Origin: Bacillus sp. S3
GTDB taxonomy: Bacteria; Bacillota; Bacilli; Bacillales; Cytobacillaceae
DNA: 64,000 nucleotides
Reading direction: 5' to 3'
NCBI RefSeq assembly: GCF_005154805.1
Contig: NZ_CP039727.1
Span: 5,329,501 to 5,393,500 of the forward strand
This document shows positions 43,357-52,447 of this stretch, piece by piece. Under the pieces are notes generated by a model. The model had not been told where the DNA came from and searched no databases. It worked only from the letters and a program-made list of their open reading frames with translations. A program made the position numbers and the translations under genes. The stretch's first letter is position 1. Each line of letters begins with the position of its first letter.

Positions 43357-44661
43357 ATGGGCACTTTACTATTATTGATCGCATTGACTTTCGAGATTGC
43401 CTTTGCCATCTACTGTATGGTAACGAAGCAAAACCATAAAAAAATAAAGAATTGGATGAGGATTGCTGTTTTTTGTGCATTTATTATTCTCACACTTTCA
43501 TCGGTGATTGTGTGGAGTTTGCGCTGGGTACTGCCTGCTATACTGCTCCTCATATTAGCCGTCACGGGAACAGTTTCTCTGATCCGTAACAAAACAAATA
43601 CTAAACAATACAAAACCTCTAAACTTGTGTGGAAATCGATCATCATGCTATTGGCTTTCGTTTTTGCACTTGTTCCGGCAATTGTTTTTCCACAGCATCC
43701 ATCGCCAAAAGTGACAGGTGAATATGAAGTTGCAACCGCCACTTACACATATGTTGACAAAAACCGTAAGGAGGAATTTACCGATAATGGAGACAACAGG
43801 TTTGTAAATGTGGAATTTTGGTATCCAAAAAATGCAGATGAGAAATACCCGCTTTTGGTGTTCTCACATGGAGCCTATGGTATTAAGGCAAGCAATACCT
43901 CTACCTATACCGAGCTGGCAAGCCACGGCTATATAGTCGTTTCAATCGATCATCCCTATCATTCCTTTTATACTCGTTCAGAGGATGGAACGAATGTCTT
44001 GATCAATACAGATTATAACCGCGAAGTCGACAATCTCAATAAAGAAGGCATTTACACGAGGGATGAAGAATATGGACTCATTCAAAAATGGATGAAGCTG
44101 CGAACAGACGATATGAATTTTGTCATAGATACGATCCTTCAAAAAGCCAAAAGTGACAAAACCTCTGTATATCAACATATCAATACAGAGAAAATTGGTG
44201 TGTTCGGACATTCAATGGGCGGGGCATCAAGTGTTTGGCTGGGCAGGGAACGTGATGATATAGATGCAGTTGTAAATATTGATGCCCCGTTCTTTAGTGA
44301 TCTTGTTTATAAGAAAGAAATCGGAGATTATGCTGCACGTGACGAAGCCTTCAAGACTCCGCTTCTTAACATTTATTCTGACGATGTTTGGGGCCAGCTC
44401 GACAGCAACTCCACTTATGTAGCGAATAAGCTCAATAATAAAAACTTTAAAGACGCATATACTGTCCATTTCCAAGGAGCAAAGCATTTAAGCTTGACGG
44501 ATTTACCGCTTTTCTCTCCTATACTTGCAAATTATATTCAAGGCGGAAGTGCAGACATTGATCCCTATTACTGTGTTGAAACTGAAAATAGCCTCATTTT
44601 AAAGTTTTCTGACGACAAATTAAAGGGCATTGGCCATTTTACACCTAAAAAGACGTATTAA
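43357..44661 (+). CDS. Membrane-anchored alpha/beta hydrolase
   Basis: 434 residues. Three to four N-terminal membrane helices (about 1-115) precede an extracytoplasmic alpha/beta hydrolase with oxyanion strand VFSHGAYG, the nucleophile elbow GHSMGG near residue 285, and a late HLSLTD His. The layout resembles platelet-activating-factor acetylhydrolase-like and dienelactone-hydrolase-like proteins. Substrate is probably an ester at the membrane. It follows the LytTR/DUF3021 pair, whose regulator could control it. Confidence 0.82.
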   Translation: MGTLLLLIALTFEIAFAIYCMVTKQNHKKIKNWMRIAVFCAFIILTLSSVIVWSLRWVLPAILLLILAVTGTVSLIRNKTNTKQYKTSKLVWKSIIMLLAFVFALVPAIVFPQHPSPKVTGEYEVATATYTYVDKNRKEEFTDNGDNRFVNVEFWYPKNADEKYPLLVFSHGAYGIKASNTSTYTELASHGYIVVSIDHPYHSFYTRSEDGTNVLINTDYNREVDNLNKEGIYTRDEEYGLIQKWMKLRTDDMNFVIDTILQKAKSDKTSVYQHINTEKIGVFGHSMGGASSVWLGRERDDIDAVVNIDAPFFSDLVYKKEIGDYAARDEAFKTPLLNIYSDDVWGQLDSNSTYVANKLNNKNFKDAYTVHFQGAKHLSLTDLPLFSPILANYIQGGSADIDPYYCVETENSLILKFSDDKLKGIGHFTPKKTY

Positions 44662-44808
44662 TTTTGATTATTCATTCGTTTCGGAAATATTATTGCAATA
44701 TAAATGCCACAGATGTAAACGATTTAACACCTCCCTGTTCTTTGTATTAGAAAAATCTATGATATTCTTAATAAAAATTAGCAGCCAAAGAACATGGAGG
44801 GTGAAAGA

Positions 44809-45561
44809 ATGCTTAAAAAAATGATAACAATTATAGCAGTTGCTGTACTCTCAGTAACTGTAAGTGCTAATGTACAAGCGGCAACGATAACTGTACAAAA
44901 AGGGGATACCCTTTGGGGACTATCACGCGAAAATAATACATCTGTGGAACAAATCGAAAAGTGGAATCAGCTTACAACGGACCTAATCCACCCTGGAGAT
45001 ATACTAACCATTGCACCGGAAAAACAATATACGGTTAAACAAGGTGACACATTATGGGACATCGCCATGGATCATCATGTAACGGTTTCACAGCTGCAAG
45101 AGTGGAACGAAATACATACCGATCTCATCCATCCCGGATTAAATCTATTAATCTTTGAAAGTATAAAAACTACTAATACAGCTAGAACAGAAAAACCAAT
45201 ACAGCCGGCAGTACAAGCGCCAAAGGAAACTGCACCAGCCGTACCTGCTGCATCAACAGGTAATACAAATACAAAAGAAATTACAGTGAAAGCTACAGCC
45301 TATACAGCTTCATGCCAAGGATGTTCCGGTATAACAGCTACCGGTATTAACCTTATTGAAAATCCAAATCAAAAGGTAATTTCAGTTGACCCGGCTGTCA
45401 TACCGCTTGGCAGTAAAGTTTATGTCGAAGGCTATGGGGAAGCCATTGCCGGGGATACTGGCGGAGCCATTAAAGGAAATCGAATTGATGTCTTTATCCC
45501 ATCTAAACAAGATGCTATTAATTTTGGTGTAAAACAATTAAAGGTTACAATAATTGACTAA
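44809..45561 (+). CDS. Secreted LysM - 3D domain cell-wall protein (YocH-like)
   Basis: 250 residues: a signal peptide (1-24, cut after VQA), two LysM modules (TVQKGDTLWGLSREN, TVKQGDTLWDIAMDH), an Ala/Pro-rich linker, and a C-terminal 3D domain (TAYTASCQGCSG...AGDTGGAIKGNRIDVF) with the three conserved Asp. Family members are muralytic enzymes of the MltA-like fold. ATG 44809 follows GGAGGGTGAAAG. An ATGTAAACGATTTAA cre-like match (14 of 15) lies about 90 bp upstream, not verified. Confidence 0.9.
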   Translation: MLKKMITIIAVAVLSVTVSANVQAATITVQKGDTLWGLSRENNTSVEQIEKWNQLTTDLIHPGDILTIAPEKQYTVKQGDTLWDIAMDHHVTVSQLQEWNEIHTDLIHPGLNLLIFESIKTTNTARTEKPIQPAVQAPKETAPAVPAASTGNTNTKEITVKATAYTASCQGCSGITATGINLIENPNQKVISVDPAVIPLGSKVYVEGYGEAIAGDTGGAIKGNRIDVFIPSKQDAINFGVKQLKVTIID

Positions 45562-45627
45562 GTTACAAAAATAGCCTTTCATTCACTATTTACCAATAAA
45601 ACTGAAACCCCAGGCATTCACATAACA

Positions 45628-45670
45628 AAACAGCACCTCTCTATTAAATCAGAGGTGCTGTTACTTTTTT
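45628..45670. terminator. Bidirectional terminator between LysM-3D gene and mmsA
   Basis: AACAGCACCTCT / AGAGGTGCTGTT arms with A and T runs. A near copy occurs at 57640-57681. Confidence 0.88.
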
Positions 45671-45686
45671 CCGAGCAAAGCTAGAA

Positions 45687-47201
45687 TTATTTATTACTAG
45701 GAAACGCAAACGACAACCCGCTATTTTCACTAGATGCTACCCATCGCTCCGAAATCATTTTCGTCTTAGTATAGAAACGTGCCTGATCCGGGCCAAACAT
45801 CTGCCCTTCACCAAATCTTGAGCCCTTGAAACCAGCGAAATTGTGGTAACCTACCGGAATCGGAATCGGAACATTGACACCGACCATTCCTACATCAATT
45901 TCTGTGGTAAACTTCCTGGCTGCCAGCCCATTATTCGTAAAAATTGTAACGCCATTTGCCAGTTGTTGCTGGTTAATTAATTTGATGGCTTCCTCTAAAG
46001 TATCAACACGTACAACATTCCGAACAGGTCCAAAAACTTCTTCTTCAAAAATTTGCATTTCCGGATTTACATGGTCAAGCAAAGTTGGTGCCACGAAGAA
46101 TCCTTTGCTATTCTTGGTAACATCTTGATTACGTCCATCGCACACGATTGTGGCGCCTTCTGCTTCACTGCGGTCAATTGCTTTTAGGATACTTTCTTTC
46201 GCCTGCTTAGAAATAACCGGGCCATAATCTGCGCCTTCGGTATAAGCGCCTACTTTTAAGCGATCAATCTTTTCTTTTAAAATTGCTACCAGGCGATCAG
46301 CCGTTTCCTGCCCGACTGGCATTAAAGTAGAAATTGCCATACAACGTTGTGAGGCCGCTCCATACCCCGCGCTGATGAAAGCATTCGCAACTTGTTCCAA
46401 ATCAGCATCCGGCATCACGACCATATTGTTTTTTCCGCCTCCTAAGGCAACAACACGTTTGCCATATTTAGCGCTGGTTTCATAAATATAGTGAGCAACC
46501 GGCGTAGATCCTACGAACGAAATAGCCTGCACAGCAGGATTTTCAAGCAGTTCATTTACCGCCTCTTTATCGCCATTGATGACGGTCCAAATACCATCCG
46601 GGAGGCCAGCTTCTTTCCATAATTCACTTATATACAAAGCTGTCATTGGCACGCGCTCGGAAGCTTTTAAAATAACAGCATTTCCAACAGCCACTGCCAT
46701 GCTTGTTTGCGCCAATGGCACCATGATTGGAAAATTAAATGGAGAAATTGCCGCCACGACACCAAGTGGATATTTAGCTGAATACGCATTAATTTGTCCG
46801 CCTACATTGACTGAGTATTCACCCTTCATCAAATGCGGCGCATTAATTGCTAAATCCACCGATTCTAATCCGCGTGTAATTTCGCCCATAGCGTCTTCTT
46901 CCGTTTTACCGCTTTCGGCGCAGATTAATTCGATTACTTTATCTTGATTTTTCTTTAGCAGGCTTCGGAAATTCATGACAATTTCAGCCCGCTTTGCTAC
47001 AGAGAGATCGCGCCATTTCGGAAAGGCGGCTTCTGCCTTTTTTATGGCCGCTTTCACTTCATTTGCCGAAGCTAATGGCACGTTCGCAATGACTTCACCT
47101 GTCGCCGGATTGAATACGTCTGAAAAACGGCCGCTTTCACCGGGAACCATTTTTCCATCAATAAAATGTGTAAGTTCTTTCACTTCAGTAATATTTGTCA
47201 T
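45687..47201 (-). CDS. mmsA: CoA-acylating (methyl)malonate-semialdehyde dehydrogenase
   Basis: 504-residue aldehyde dehydrogenase superfamily member that oxidises methylmalonate or malonate semialdehyde to propionyl- or acetyl-CoA. The catalytic Cys is in SQRCMAIS; nucleotide-site phrase AISFVGSTPVAHYIY is present, as is the MMSDH-specific N-terminus (LTHFIDGKMVPGESGR). The aminotransferase upstream (36-bp gap) would supply the semialdehyde. Related to IolA, but no inositol genes are nearby. Confidence 0.93.
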   Translation of the reverse strand: MTNITEVKELTHFIDGKMVPGESGRFSDVFNPATGEVIANVPLASANEVKAAIKKAEAAFPKWRDLSVAKRAEIVMNFRSLLKKNQDKVIELICAESGKTEEDAMGEITRGLESVDLAINAPHLMKGEYSVNVGGQINAYSAKYPLGVVAAISPFNFPIMVPLAQTSMAVAVGNAVILKASERVPMTALYISELWKEAGLPDGIWTVINGDKEAVNELLENPAVQAISFVGSTPVAHYIYETSAKYGKRVVALGGGKNNMVVMPDADLEQVANAFISAGYGAASQRCMAISTLMPVGQETADRLVAILKEKIDRLKVGAYTEGADYGPVISKQAKESILKAIDRSEAEGATIVCDGRNQDVTKNSKGFFVAPTLLDHVNPEMQIFEEEVFGPVRNVVRVDTLEEAIKLINQQQLANGVTIFTNNGLAARKFTTEIDVGMVGVNVPIPIPVGYHNFAGFKGSRFGEGQMFGPDQARFYTKTKMISERWVASSENSGLSFAFPSNK

Positions 47202-47237
47202 CTGCCTATTCTCCCTTCAATTTTCAATGCTGCCGCT

Positions 47238-48581
47238 TTATAATGATTCAATCGCTTGCACCAATGTTGCCACAATAAAATCCTTTTCCTCCAACGTAAT
47301 ATTCAGCGGTGGGGATAATGTCAATACATTGTTATATCCTGCAACGGTTACGCCATTTTTTCCAATAATGAGTCGCTGTTCTTTGCACTTGGCAATCACT
47401 TGATTAACCTTCTCAACAGACAAAGGTTTTTTTGTATCACGGTCTTCTACCAGCTCAATTCCAACAAGTAATCCTTTTCCGCGGATATCGCCAACATTGG
47501 GATGATCTGAAATCCTGGTTTTTAATTCTTCTAGCAATATTGCGCCCATTTCGGCAGATTGTTCCACTAAATTTTCTCGCTCCAAAATTTCGAGGTTTTT
47601 CAATGCAACCGCGCACGCCGCTGGAGAGCCCCCAAATGTATTGACATGGCGGAAAAAGTCATAATTGCCGCTTTTCGTAAACTCCTCATAAACTTCTCTC
47701 TTTACCGCAGTTGCTGAAAGCGGCATGTAGGCGCTGGTAAGTCCTTTTGCCATTGTGATAATGTCCGGCTTCACTCCATAATTTTGGTGCCCAAACGTTT
47801 TTCCAGTGCGTCCGAATCCGCAAATTACTTCATCTACAATTAATAATGCACCATGCTTCTCACACACTTCTTTAACACCTTTTAAGTAACCATCCTGAGG
47901 CATAATAACCCCGCCGCCAGTAATAATCGGTTCCATAATCATCGCTGCAATGGTTTCTGAATGTTCCCATGTCATAATTTCGTCCACTGCCGTAACGGAA
48001 GGCAGCTCGCTTAATCCATCCTCATTATTACGATATTGATCCGGTGCTTTCACATGAATAAAACCTGGTGCTAATGGTTCGTATTTATACTTCCGCTCTG
48101 CTTGCCCTGTTGCTGCAAGTGACCCCATTGAATTCCCGTGATAGGACCGGTACCGTGAGACAATTTTATAACGCGTGCCCTGCCCTTTTTGCTGGTGATA
48201 CTGCCGGGCAATTTTAAAAGCGGTTTCATTTGCTTCAGAGCCGCTGTTGGAAAAAAAGACAACATAATCTCCGCCTAATAGATCACTGATTTTTTCAGCA
48301 AGTAAAATCGCTGAAGGATGACCGCTTGTTAATGGTGTATAGTTGTTCTCCAGAAGCTGGTCGTAGGCAGCTTTGGCCATTTCTTCTCTTCCATAACCAA
48401 TATTTACACACCATAATCCCGACATAGCATCCAAATAACGATTGCCCTCGATATCTGTCAGCCAAGCTCCCTCTGCTTTTTGAATAATGGCAGTCGCTTG
48501 CGGGTTATACGGCTTCATTGCATGCCAAAGATATTTCTCATCCTTCGTGACTAAATTTTCAGTGATTCGAACATTTTCCAT
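47238..48581 (-). CDS. Class III omega-aminotransferase (beta-alanine / 3-aminoisobutyrate type)
   Basis: 447-residue PLP enzyme. The PLP Lys lies in ITMAKGLTSAYMPLSA; cofactor Asp in VDEVICGFGRTG; FFSNSGSEANETAFKIARQY binds phosphate. Proteins of this type move the amino group of beta-alanine or 3-aminoisobutyrate to pyruvate or 2-oxoglutarate. ATG 48581 has AAAGGAGAG 7 bp ahead; the longer frame to 48656 lacks support. First gene of a two-gene operon with mmsA. Confidence 0.9.
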   Translation of the reverse strand: MENVRITENLVTKDEKYLWHAMKPYNPQATAIIQKAEGAWLTDIEGNRYLDAMSGLWCVNIGYGREEMAKAAYDQLLENNYTPLTSGHPSAILLAEKISDLLGGDYVVFFSNSGSEANETAFKIARQYHQQKGQGTRYKIVSRYRSYHGNSMGSLAATGQAERKYKYEPLAPGFIHVKAPDQYRNNEDGLSELPSVTAVDEIMTWEHSETIAAMIMEPIITGGGVIMPQDGYLKGVKEVCEKHGALLIVDEVICGFGRTGKTFGHQNYGVKPDIITMAKGLTSAYMPLSATAVKREVYEEFTKSGNYDFFRHVNTFGGSPAACAVALKNLEILERENLVEQSAEMGAILLEELKTRISDHPNVGDIRGKGLLVGIELVEDRDTKKPLSVEKVNQVIAKCKEQRLIIGKNGVTVAGYNNVLTLSPPLNITLEEKDFIVATLVQAIESL

Positions 48582-48698
48582 TTGAGTCTCTCCTTTACAA
48601 TTTGTTTTCTTACTCTCTATTTTGAAGGGTAAGGAACCAATAATCATCAGACACAATGTAAAATGTTTAGGAATGTCGTTTCACATATTGACAAGAAG

Positions 48699-48863
48699 AA
48701 AAGCGAAAGCGCCCTGGTCAGCGGCGTATGGCCTGGAGCGCTCCAACTGAGATAAAGGAAACACGAAGAGCCGGAGGCGATTCGATGTTGACTTATCGTA
48801 GGGCGGAGAGCGAAGGACACTAGCCGCTAGGGCGCTGTAGCTGGACATTTCTCAAAGTTGAAA
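48699..48863. repeat. Dispersed intergenic repeat element (fuller copy)
   Basis: GC-rich block of about 165 bp with inverted ends AAAGCGCCCT-like / AGGGCGCT. Its last 37 bp match 23160-23197 almost exactly and its left part resembles 10037-10228. Non-coding; it lies in the 312-bp gap between the aminotransferase promoter and the PucR gene. Confidence 0.75.
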
Positions 48864-48864
48864 C

Positions 48865-48890
48865 TTAAAAAACCCTCTTACAAGAGGGAT
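48865..48890 (-). terminator. Rho-independent terminator after the PucR gene
   Basis: CCCTCTT / AAGAGGG arms with T run on the minus strand. Confidence 0.8.
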
Positions 48891-48893
48891 TCA

Positions 48894-50462
48894 CTAATCT
48901 GCTGGCTGGAATTGAAATTGCGTAGCGAGCAGCATTAATTCAACCGCAAGACGCTTAGGTGGAAGCATATAATCACTTCCTATTAAGCTTTCAATTTTAG
49001 ATAAACGATGATATAACGTTTGACGAACAATAAATAGCTTTTCCGCCGCTTCGTTTTTCTGACAATTGCATTGTAGATACACCTGCAATGTGATAATCAA
49101 ATTCCCATTATTTTTAGCATCGTATTCATAGAGAGGCTCTAAATGTTTTTTGGCTAAATCCATAATGGCTTTATTTTTTTGCATCTGAAGAACTAATTGA
49201 TGTAAATACAGATCTTCATAAAAATAAGATAGATGGGCAGCATTGCTTCGGATTAACAATGTATCCTGTGCCGTTTCGTAACTTTGATGGACTAATTTAT
49301 AATGATTCACAATCTGCCCGACAGCGGTCGTGACAGATAGATTGATATATTGATGATCCTTTCTAAAGTTCTTGATTGTCTCAATGCAGTCAATAATACG
49401 GTGTTTTAGATCATGTCCATAAATATCCGCAATCACATAAATAAACCTTTGTTTCTCTTCTAATAAAAATACAACGAATCCTCTTTTTTCAAAAACATTC
49501 CGGGAGTATAGTTTGTAATAATTTAAATCATTTTCCTTCTTCAATTTCTTAACCTGGTCAATCAATACAAAGTAAGAGCAATTTAATAAATGGTGAAAAC
49601 TCTGTTCCTGTAAGAAGGAGGTAATCACAGAATCTTCAATGGTTCCAGCTAGCCAAGATTCCAAAACCATTCGGGAGTGCATATTTTGTTTCTCCTCGAT
49701 ATATAAGCTGCGCAGCAAATACTGTGACAGGGCAATAACCGTTCGATCCAATACTAACAATTCAAACTCATTGATCATGCGGTCCTCTGTGAAAATGCAT
49801 AATTCCCCGTACCGTTCTTCTAATATATTAACCTCACATTTCGCAAAATGCTTGGAACTCCCCGTTGTTTCATATTTTTCCCTTAAGTCCTCATAAATAT
49901 GGTGTTTCACATTTGGTATAAACAATGGCTGCTGGCCGTTTATGATAAAGACAACGTTCATGTTTAAATATTTATAAAGTCTCATTAAAAGATGTTCATA
50001 GTGAGTGATCTTCAAAGTTAATTTGTTGATTTCTTGTGAATAATTCTCCAACCGTTTGATCATTTCATACTGTTGATTAATTAAAATACTATGTATTTCT
50101 TGCGTTATTTCAATATAAGGAACGATTTCGCTAAACGCTAGAATCGGGAAGTGATGATCATTGGCCAACTTGATGACATGATCAGGCACTGATTGAATAT
50201 GCTCGCCATATTCAATGCATAGTCCAGCAGACCCTTTTTCAATCAGTTGTTCGACAAAATGAAAGAAAGCCTTTTCCTCAACGAGTTGAATTCCTGTTGT
50301 TAAAATTAATTCGCTGCCCTTTATTAAACTAGTGATTTCTTTTGATTCTAGTATATGAACCCATTTGACAGGGTTCGATACCCCGCTTGAACCAGCGATA
50401 ATCTCCGCATTTTGGAAATGGTTTCTAGCAAATAAATCTTGAACCGTCAGCGAATAAGACAT
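48894..50462 (-). CDS. PucR-family transcriptional regulator
   Basis: 522 residues. The N-terminal PucR sensory domain (about 7-125, starting VQDLFARNHFQNAEIIAG) is followed by a middle GGDEF-like region. A C-terminal helix-turn-helix (about 455-510, CNCQKNEAAEKLFIVRQTLYHRL) completes it. Family members activate purine, amine or amino-acid catabolism. It sits between the aminotransferase/mmsA operon and the divergent amidohydrolase operon, so it is the likely regulator of both. GGGGGTGGG precedes ATG. Confidence 0.9.
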   Translation of the reverse strand: MSYSLTVQDLFARNHFQNAEIIAGSSGVSNPVKWVHILESKEITSLIKGSELILTTGIQLVEEKAFFHFVEQLIEKGSAGLCIEYGEHIQSVPDHVIKLANDHHFPILAFSEIVPYIEITQEIHSILINQQYEMIKRLENYSQEINKLTLKITHYEHLLMRLYKYLNMNVVFIINGQQPLFIPNVKHHIYEDLREKYETTGSSKHFAKCEVNILEERYGELCIFTEDRMINEFELLVLDRTVIALSQYLLRSLYIEEKQNMHSRMVLESWLAGTIEDSVITSFLQEQSFHHLLNCSYFVLIDQVKKLKKENDLNYYKLYSRNVFEKRGFVVFLLEEKQRFIYVIADIYGHDLKHRIIDCIETIKNFRKDHQYINLSVTTAVGQIVNHYKLVHQSYETAQDTLLIRSNAAHLSYFYEDLYLHQLVLQMQKNKAIMDLAKKHLEPLYEYDAKNNGNLIITLQVYLQCNCQKNEAAEKLFIVRQTLYHRLSKIESLIGSDYMLPPKRLAVELMLLATQFQFQPAD

Positions 50463-50500
50463 GTTGACCCACCCCCTAAATATTTTCTTTATACTGAATA

Positions 50501-50578
50501 ATATAACATATTGTAAAACAGCACATAGAACTACTTTACATTCTGTTCATTTCGAGCAGCTAAAAAACTATGTTATAT
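50501..50578. promoter_or_regulatory. Inverted repeat in the PucR / amidohydrolase divergent promoter
   Basis: ATATAACATA (50501-50510) and TATGTTATAT (50569-50578) are exact inverted copies with centres 68 bp apart, one near each divergent gene. They may be regulator half-sites or mirror -10 regions. Confidence 0.45.
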
Positions 50579-50618
50579 TTTTTATGTATTCTAAAAATTG
50601 TTGCAAAGGAGTGTACCG

Positions 50619-52238
50619 ATGAATCAAACAGCTCTAGTAAATGGCGAAATCATTTCAGTAAATAGTAGAAACGAAGTCTTTGAAGCATGTTTGATAGAAG
50701 ACAACAAGATTGCCGCAGTAGGCACAACGGAGGAAATCAGAAAGCGCATCTCCTCCACCACAAAAGTCATTGATTTGCACGGGAGATCTGTTTTACCTGG
50801 TCTGATTGATGCGCATATGCATCTTTTTTTATATGGCAATACGTTAATGCACCTCAACTGTAAAGAACCCGCCATACATTCCATTCAAGAGTTATTGGAG
50901 AAATTAGCTTCCATTGTTCAACAGACAAATGCCGGACAAATCATCCGCGTATTTGGATTCAATGAATTAATGGTAGAGGAACAACGATATCCCACCATCC
51001 AGGAGCTTGATCACCTGACAGAAGAACATCCGATTGTCATTACACGTACCTGCGGGCATATCGGCGTGGTGAATTCAGCTGCCTTAAAATTAGCTAGAAT
51101 CGATGCCACAACACCCGATCCACAAGGCGGAACGATCGAAAAAGACAGCAGCGGCAACTTTACAGGCCGCCTCATCGAGAATGCCCTTTTTCAATTTAAT
51201 CAATATGCAGCCTATAGCGAGGAAGAATTATTTAAAGCGCTCACAAAGGCGCAAGAACAATTATTTGCAAACGGCATCACAAGTGTCCACGATGCAGGGG
51301 GATTCGATGAAAACAGCTTCAGAATCATGCAGCAGGCTTCCTATAAAAAGCAATTAAAGGTCAGGACTTATGCCATGATTGGCAGTCTAACTGATTGCGA
51401 AACCTTTACGAAAAACATGTTAAAGGCCGGGGTCATGACCCATACGGGCAATGACTTTTTCAAAATCGGACCTGCCAAGCTATTCACGGATGGCAGCAGC
51501 ACAGGGCCGACCATTGCGACGCGCGAGCCTCACACAAGCGATTCGGACAATTACGGTTACTTAATGTATACAGAAGAAGAACTGTATTCTATTTTTTCAA
51601 AAGCACATCAAAACGGCTATCAACTTACCGTGCATGCCCAAGGCGATAAGGCGATTGAGCAATATTTAGGAGTAATCGAACGTTTATTGCATGAACACCC
51701 GTTCGATGACCATCGCCATCGTGTTGAGCATTTGGGCATATGTCCCCCGGACTTACAAGAAAAGGCTAAAGCGCTTAACGTTATTCCGGTTCTCAATCCA
51801 TCATTCCCGTATGAATTCGGCGAAAGCTATATTCGCAATTATGGTGAGCGAACCCAATATATGTATGCGGCAAGGGACTTACTGAACCAAGGCATCATCA
51901 CCGCCGCCGGCTCAGATGCGCCTATCACAACCGTTAATCCATTCGTAGGCATTTACACAGCCGTTGCCCGCTTAACCAGACAAAACACAGCTTTTGGACA
52001 AGAGCAAACCGTATCACTAATGGATGCCATTCGTATGTACACGTATAACGCGGCCTACGCAAGCTTCGATGAAAAGATAAAAGGCAGCATTGAAGCAGGG
52101 AAATTGGCTGATTTAGTGATTGTAAATACTTCCCTATTAAACTGTCCAATCGAAAAAATTACCGAAGTAAAGGTGGATGTAACCATACTAGATGGTGAAA
52201 TAGTTTTTGAAAAAATTGCTGATAGGATTGGAGTGTGA
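50619..52238 (+). CDS. YtcJ-type metal-dependent amidohydrolase
   Basis: 539 residues of the amidohydrolase_3 group. The metal HxH is in GLIDAHMHLFLYG, with further His in VHAQGDKA and HRVEHLG and the Asp in AAGSDAPI. It cleaves an amide or cyclic amide; substrate unknown. ATG 50619 has AAAGGAGTG 5 bp ahead. It opens an operon with a small membrane protein, an SSS symporter and an M20 carbamoyl hydrolase, so it probably acts on an imported N-containing compound before or after that hydrolase. Confidence 0.87.
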   Translation: MNQTALVNGEIISVNSRNEVFEACLIEDNKIAAVGTTEEIRKRISSTTKVIDLHGRSVLPGLIDAHMHLFLYGNTLMHLNCKEPAIHSIQELLEKLASIVQQTNAGQIIRVFGFNELMVEEQRYPTIQELDHLTEEHPIVITRTCGHIGVVNSAALKLARIDATTPDPQGGTIEKDSSGNFTGRLIENALFQFNQYAAYSEEELFKALTKAQEQLFANGITSVHDAGGFDENSFRIMQQASYKKQLKVRTYAMIGSLTDCETFTKNMLKAGVMTHTGNDFFKIGPAKLFTDGSSTGPTIATREPHTSDSDNYGYLMYTEEELYSIFSKAHQNGYQLTVHAQGDKAIEQYLGVIERLLHEHPFDDHRHRVEHLGICPPDLQEKAKALNVIPVLNPSFPYEFGESYIRNYGERTQYMYAARDLLNQGIITAAGSDAPITTVNPFVGIYTAVARLTRQNTAFGQEQTVSLMDAIRMYTYNAAYASFDEKIKGSIEAGKLADLVIVNTSLLNCPIEKITEVKVDVTILDGEIVFEKIADRIGV

Positions 52239-52243
52239 AGCAG

Positions 52244-52447
52244 GTGAGAAAGTATGCGCAATTATTACTGATTATTCCTTTCATTGGAATGGGTGCCCTT
52301 CTGCCGCTGGCAAATCGGATTGAACCGTATGTTTTAGGATTACCCTTTTTACTATTTTGGATTGTATTATGGATGATTCTATCATCGGTGGTTCTGTTAA
52401 TTGTCTATAAATTGGATCCTGCAAATAAAGGAAGTGAAGTGCAATGA
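52244..52447 (+). CDS. Small two-helix membrane protein (DUF3311-like), symporter partner
   Basis: 67 residues with two hydrophobic helices and a short charged end (KLDPANKGSEVQ). The size, KLDP motif and its place directly before an SSS-family symporter match DUF3311 proteins, comparable to the YhjB/YhdT-like small partners of symporters. GTG 52244 is preferred on spacing from GGAG; GTG 52235 is possible. Its stop overlaps the symporter start. Confidence 0.75.
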   Translation: MRKYAQLLLIIPFIGMGALLPLANRIEPYVLGLPFLLFWIVLWMILSSVVLLIVYKLDPANKGSEVQ

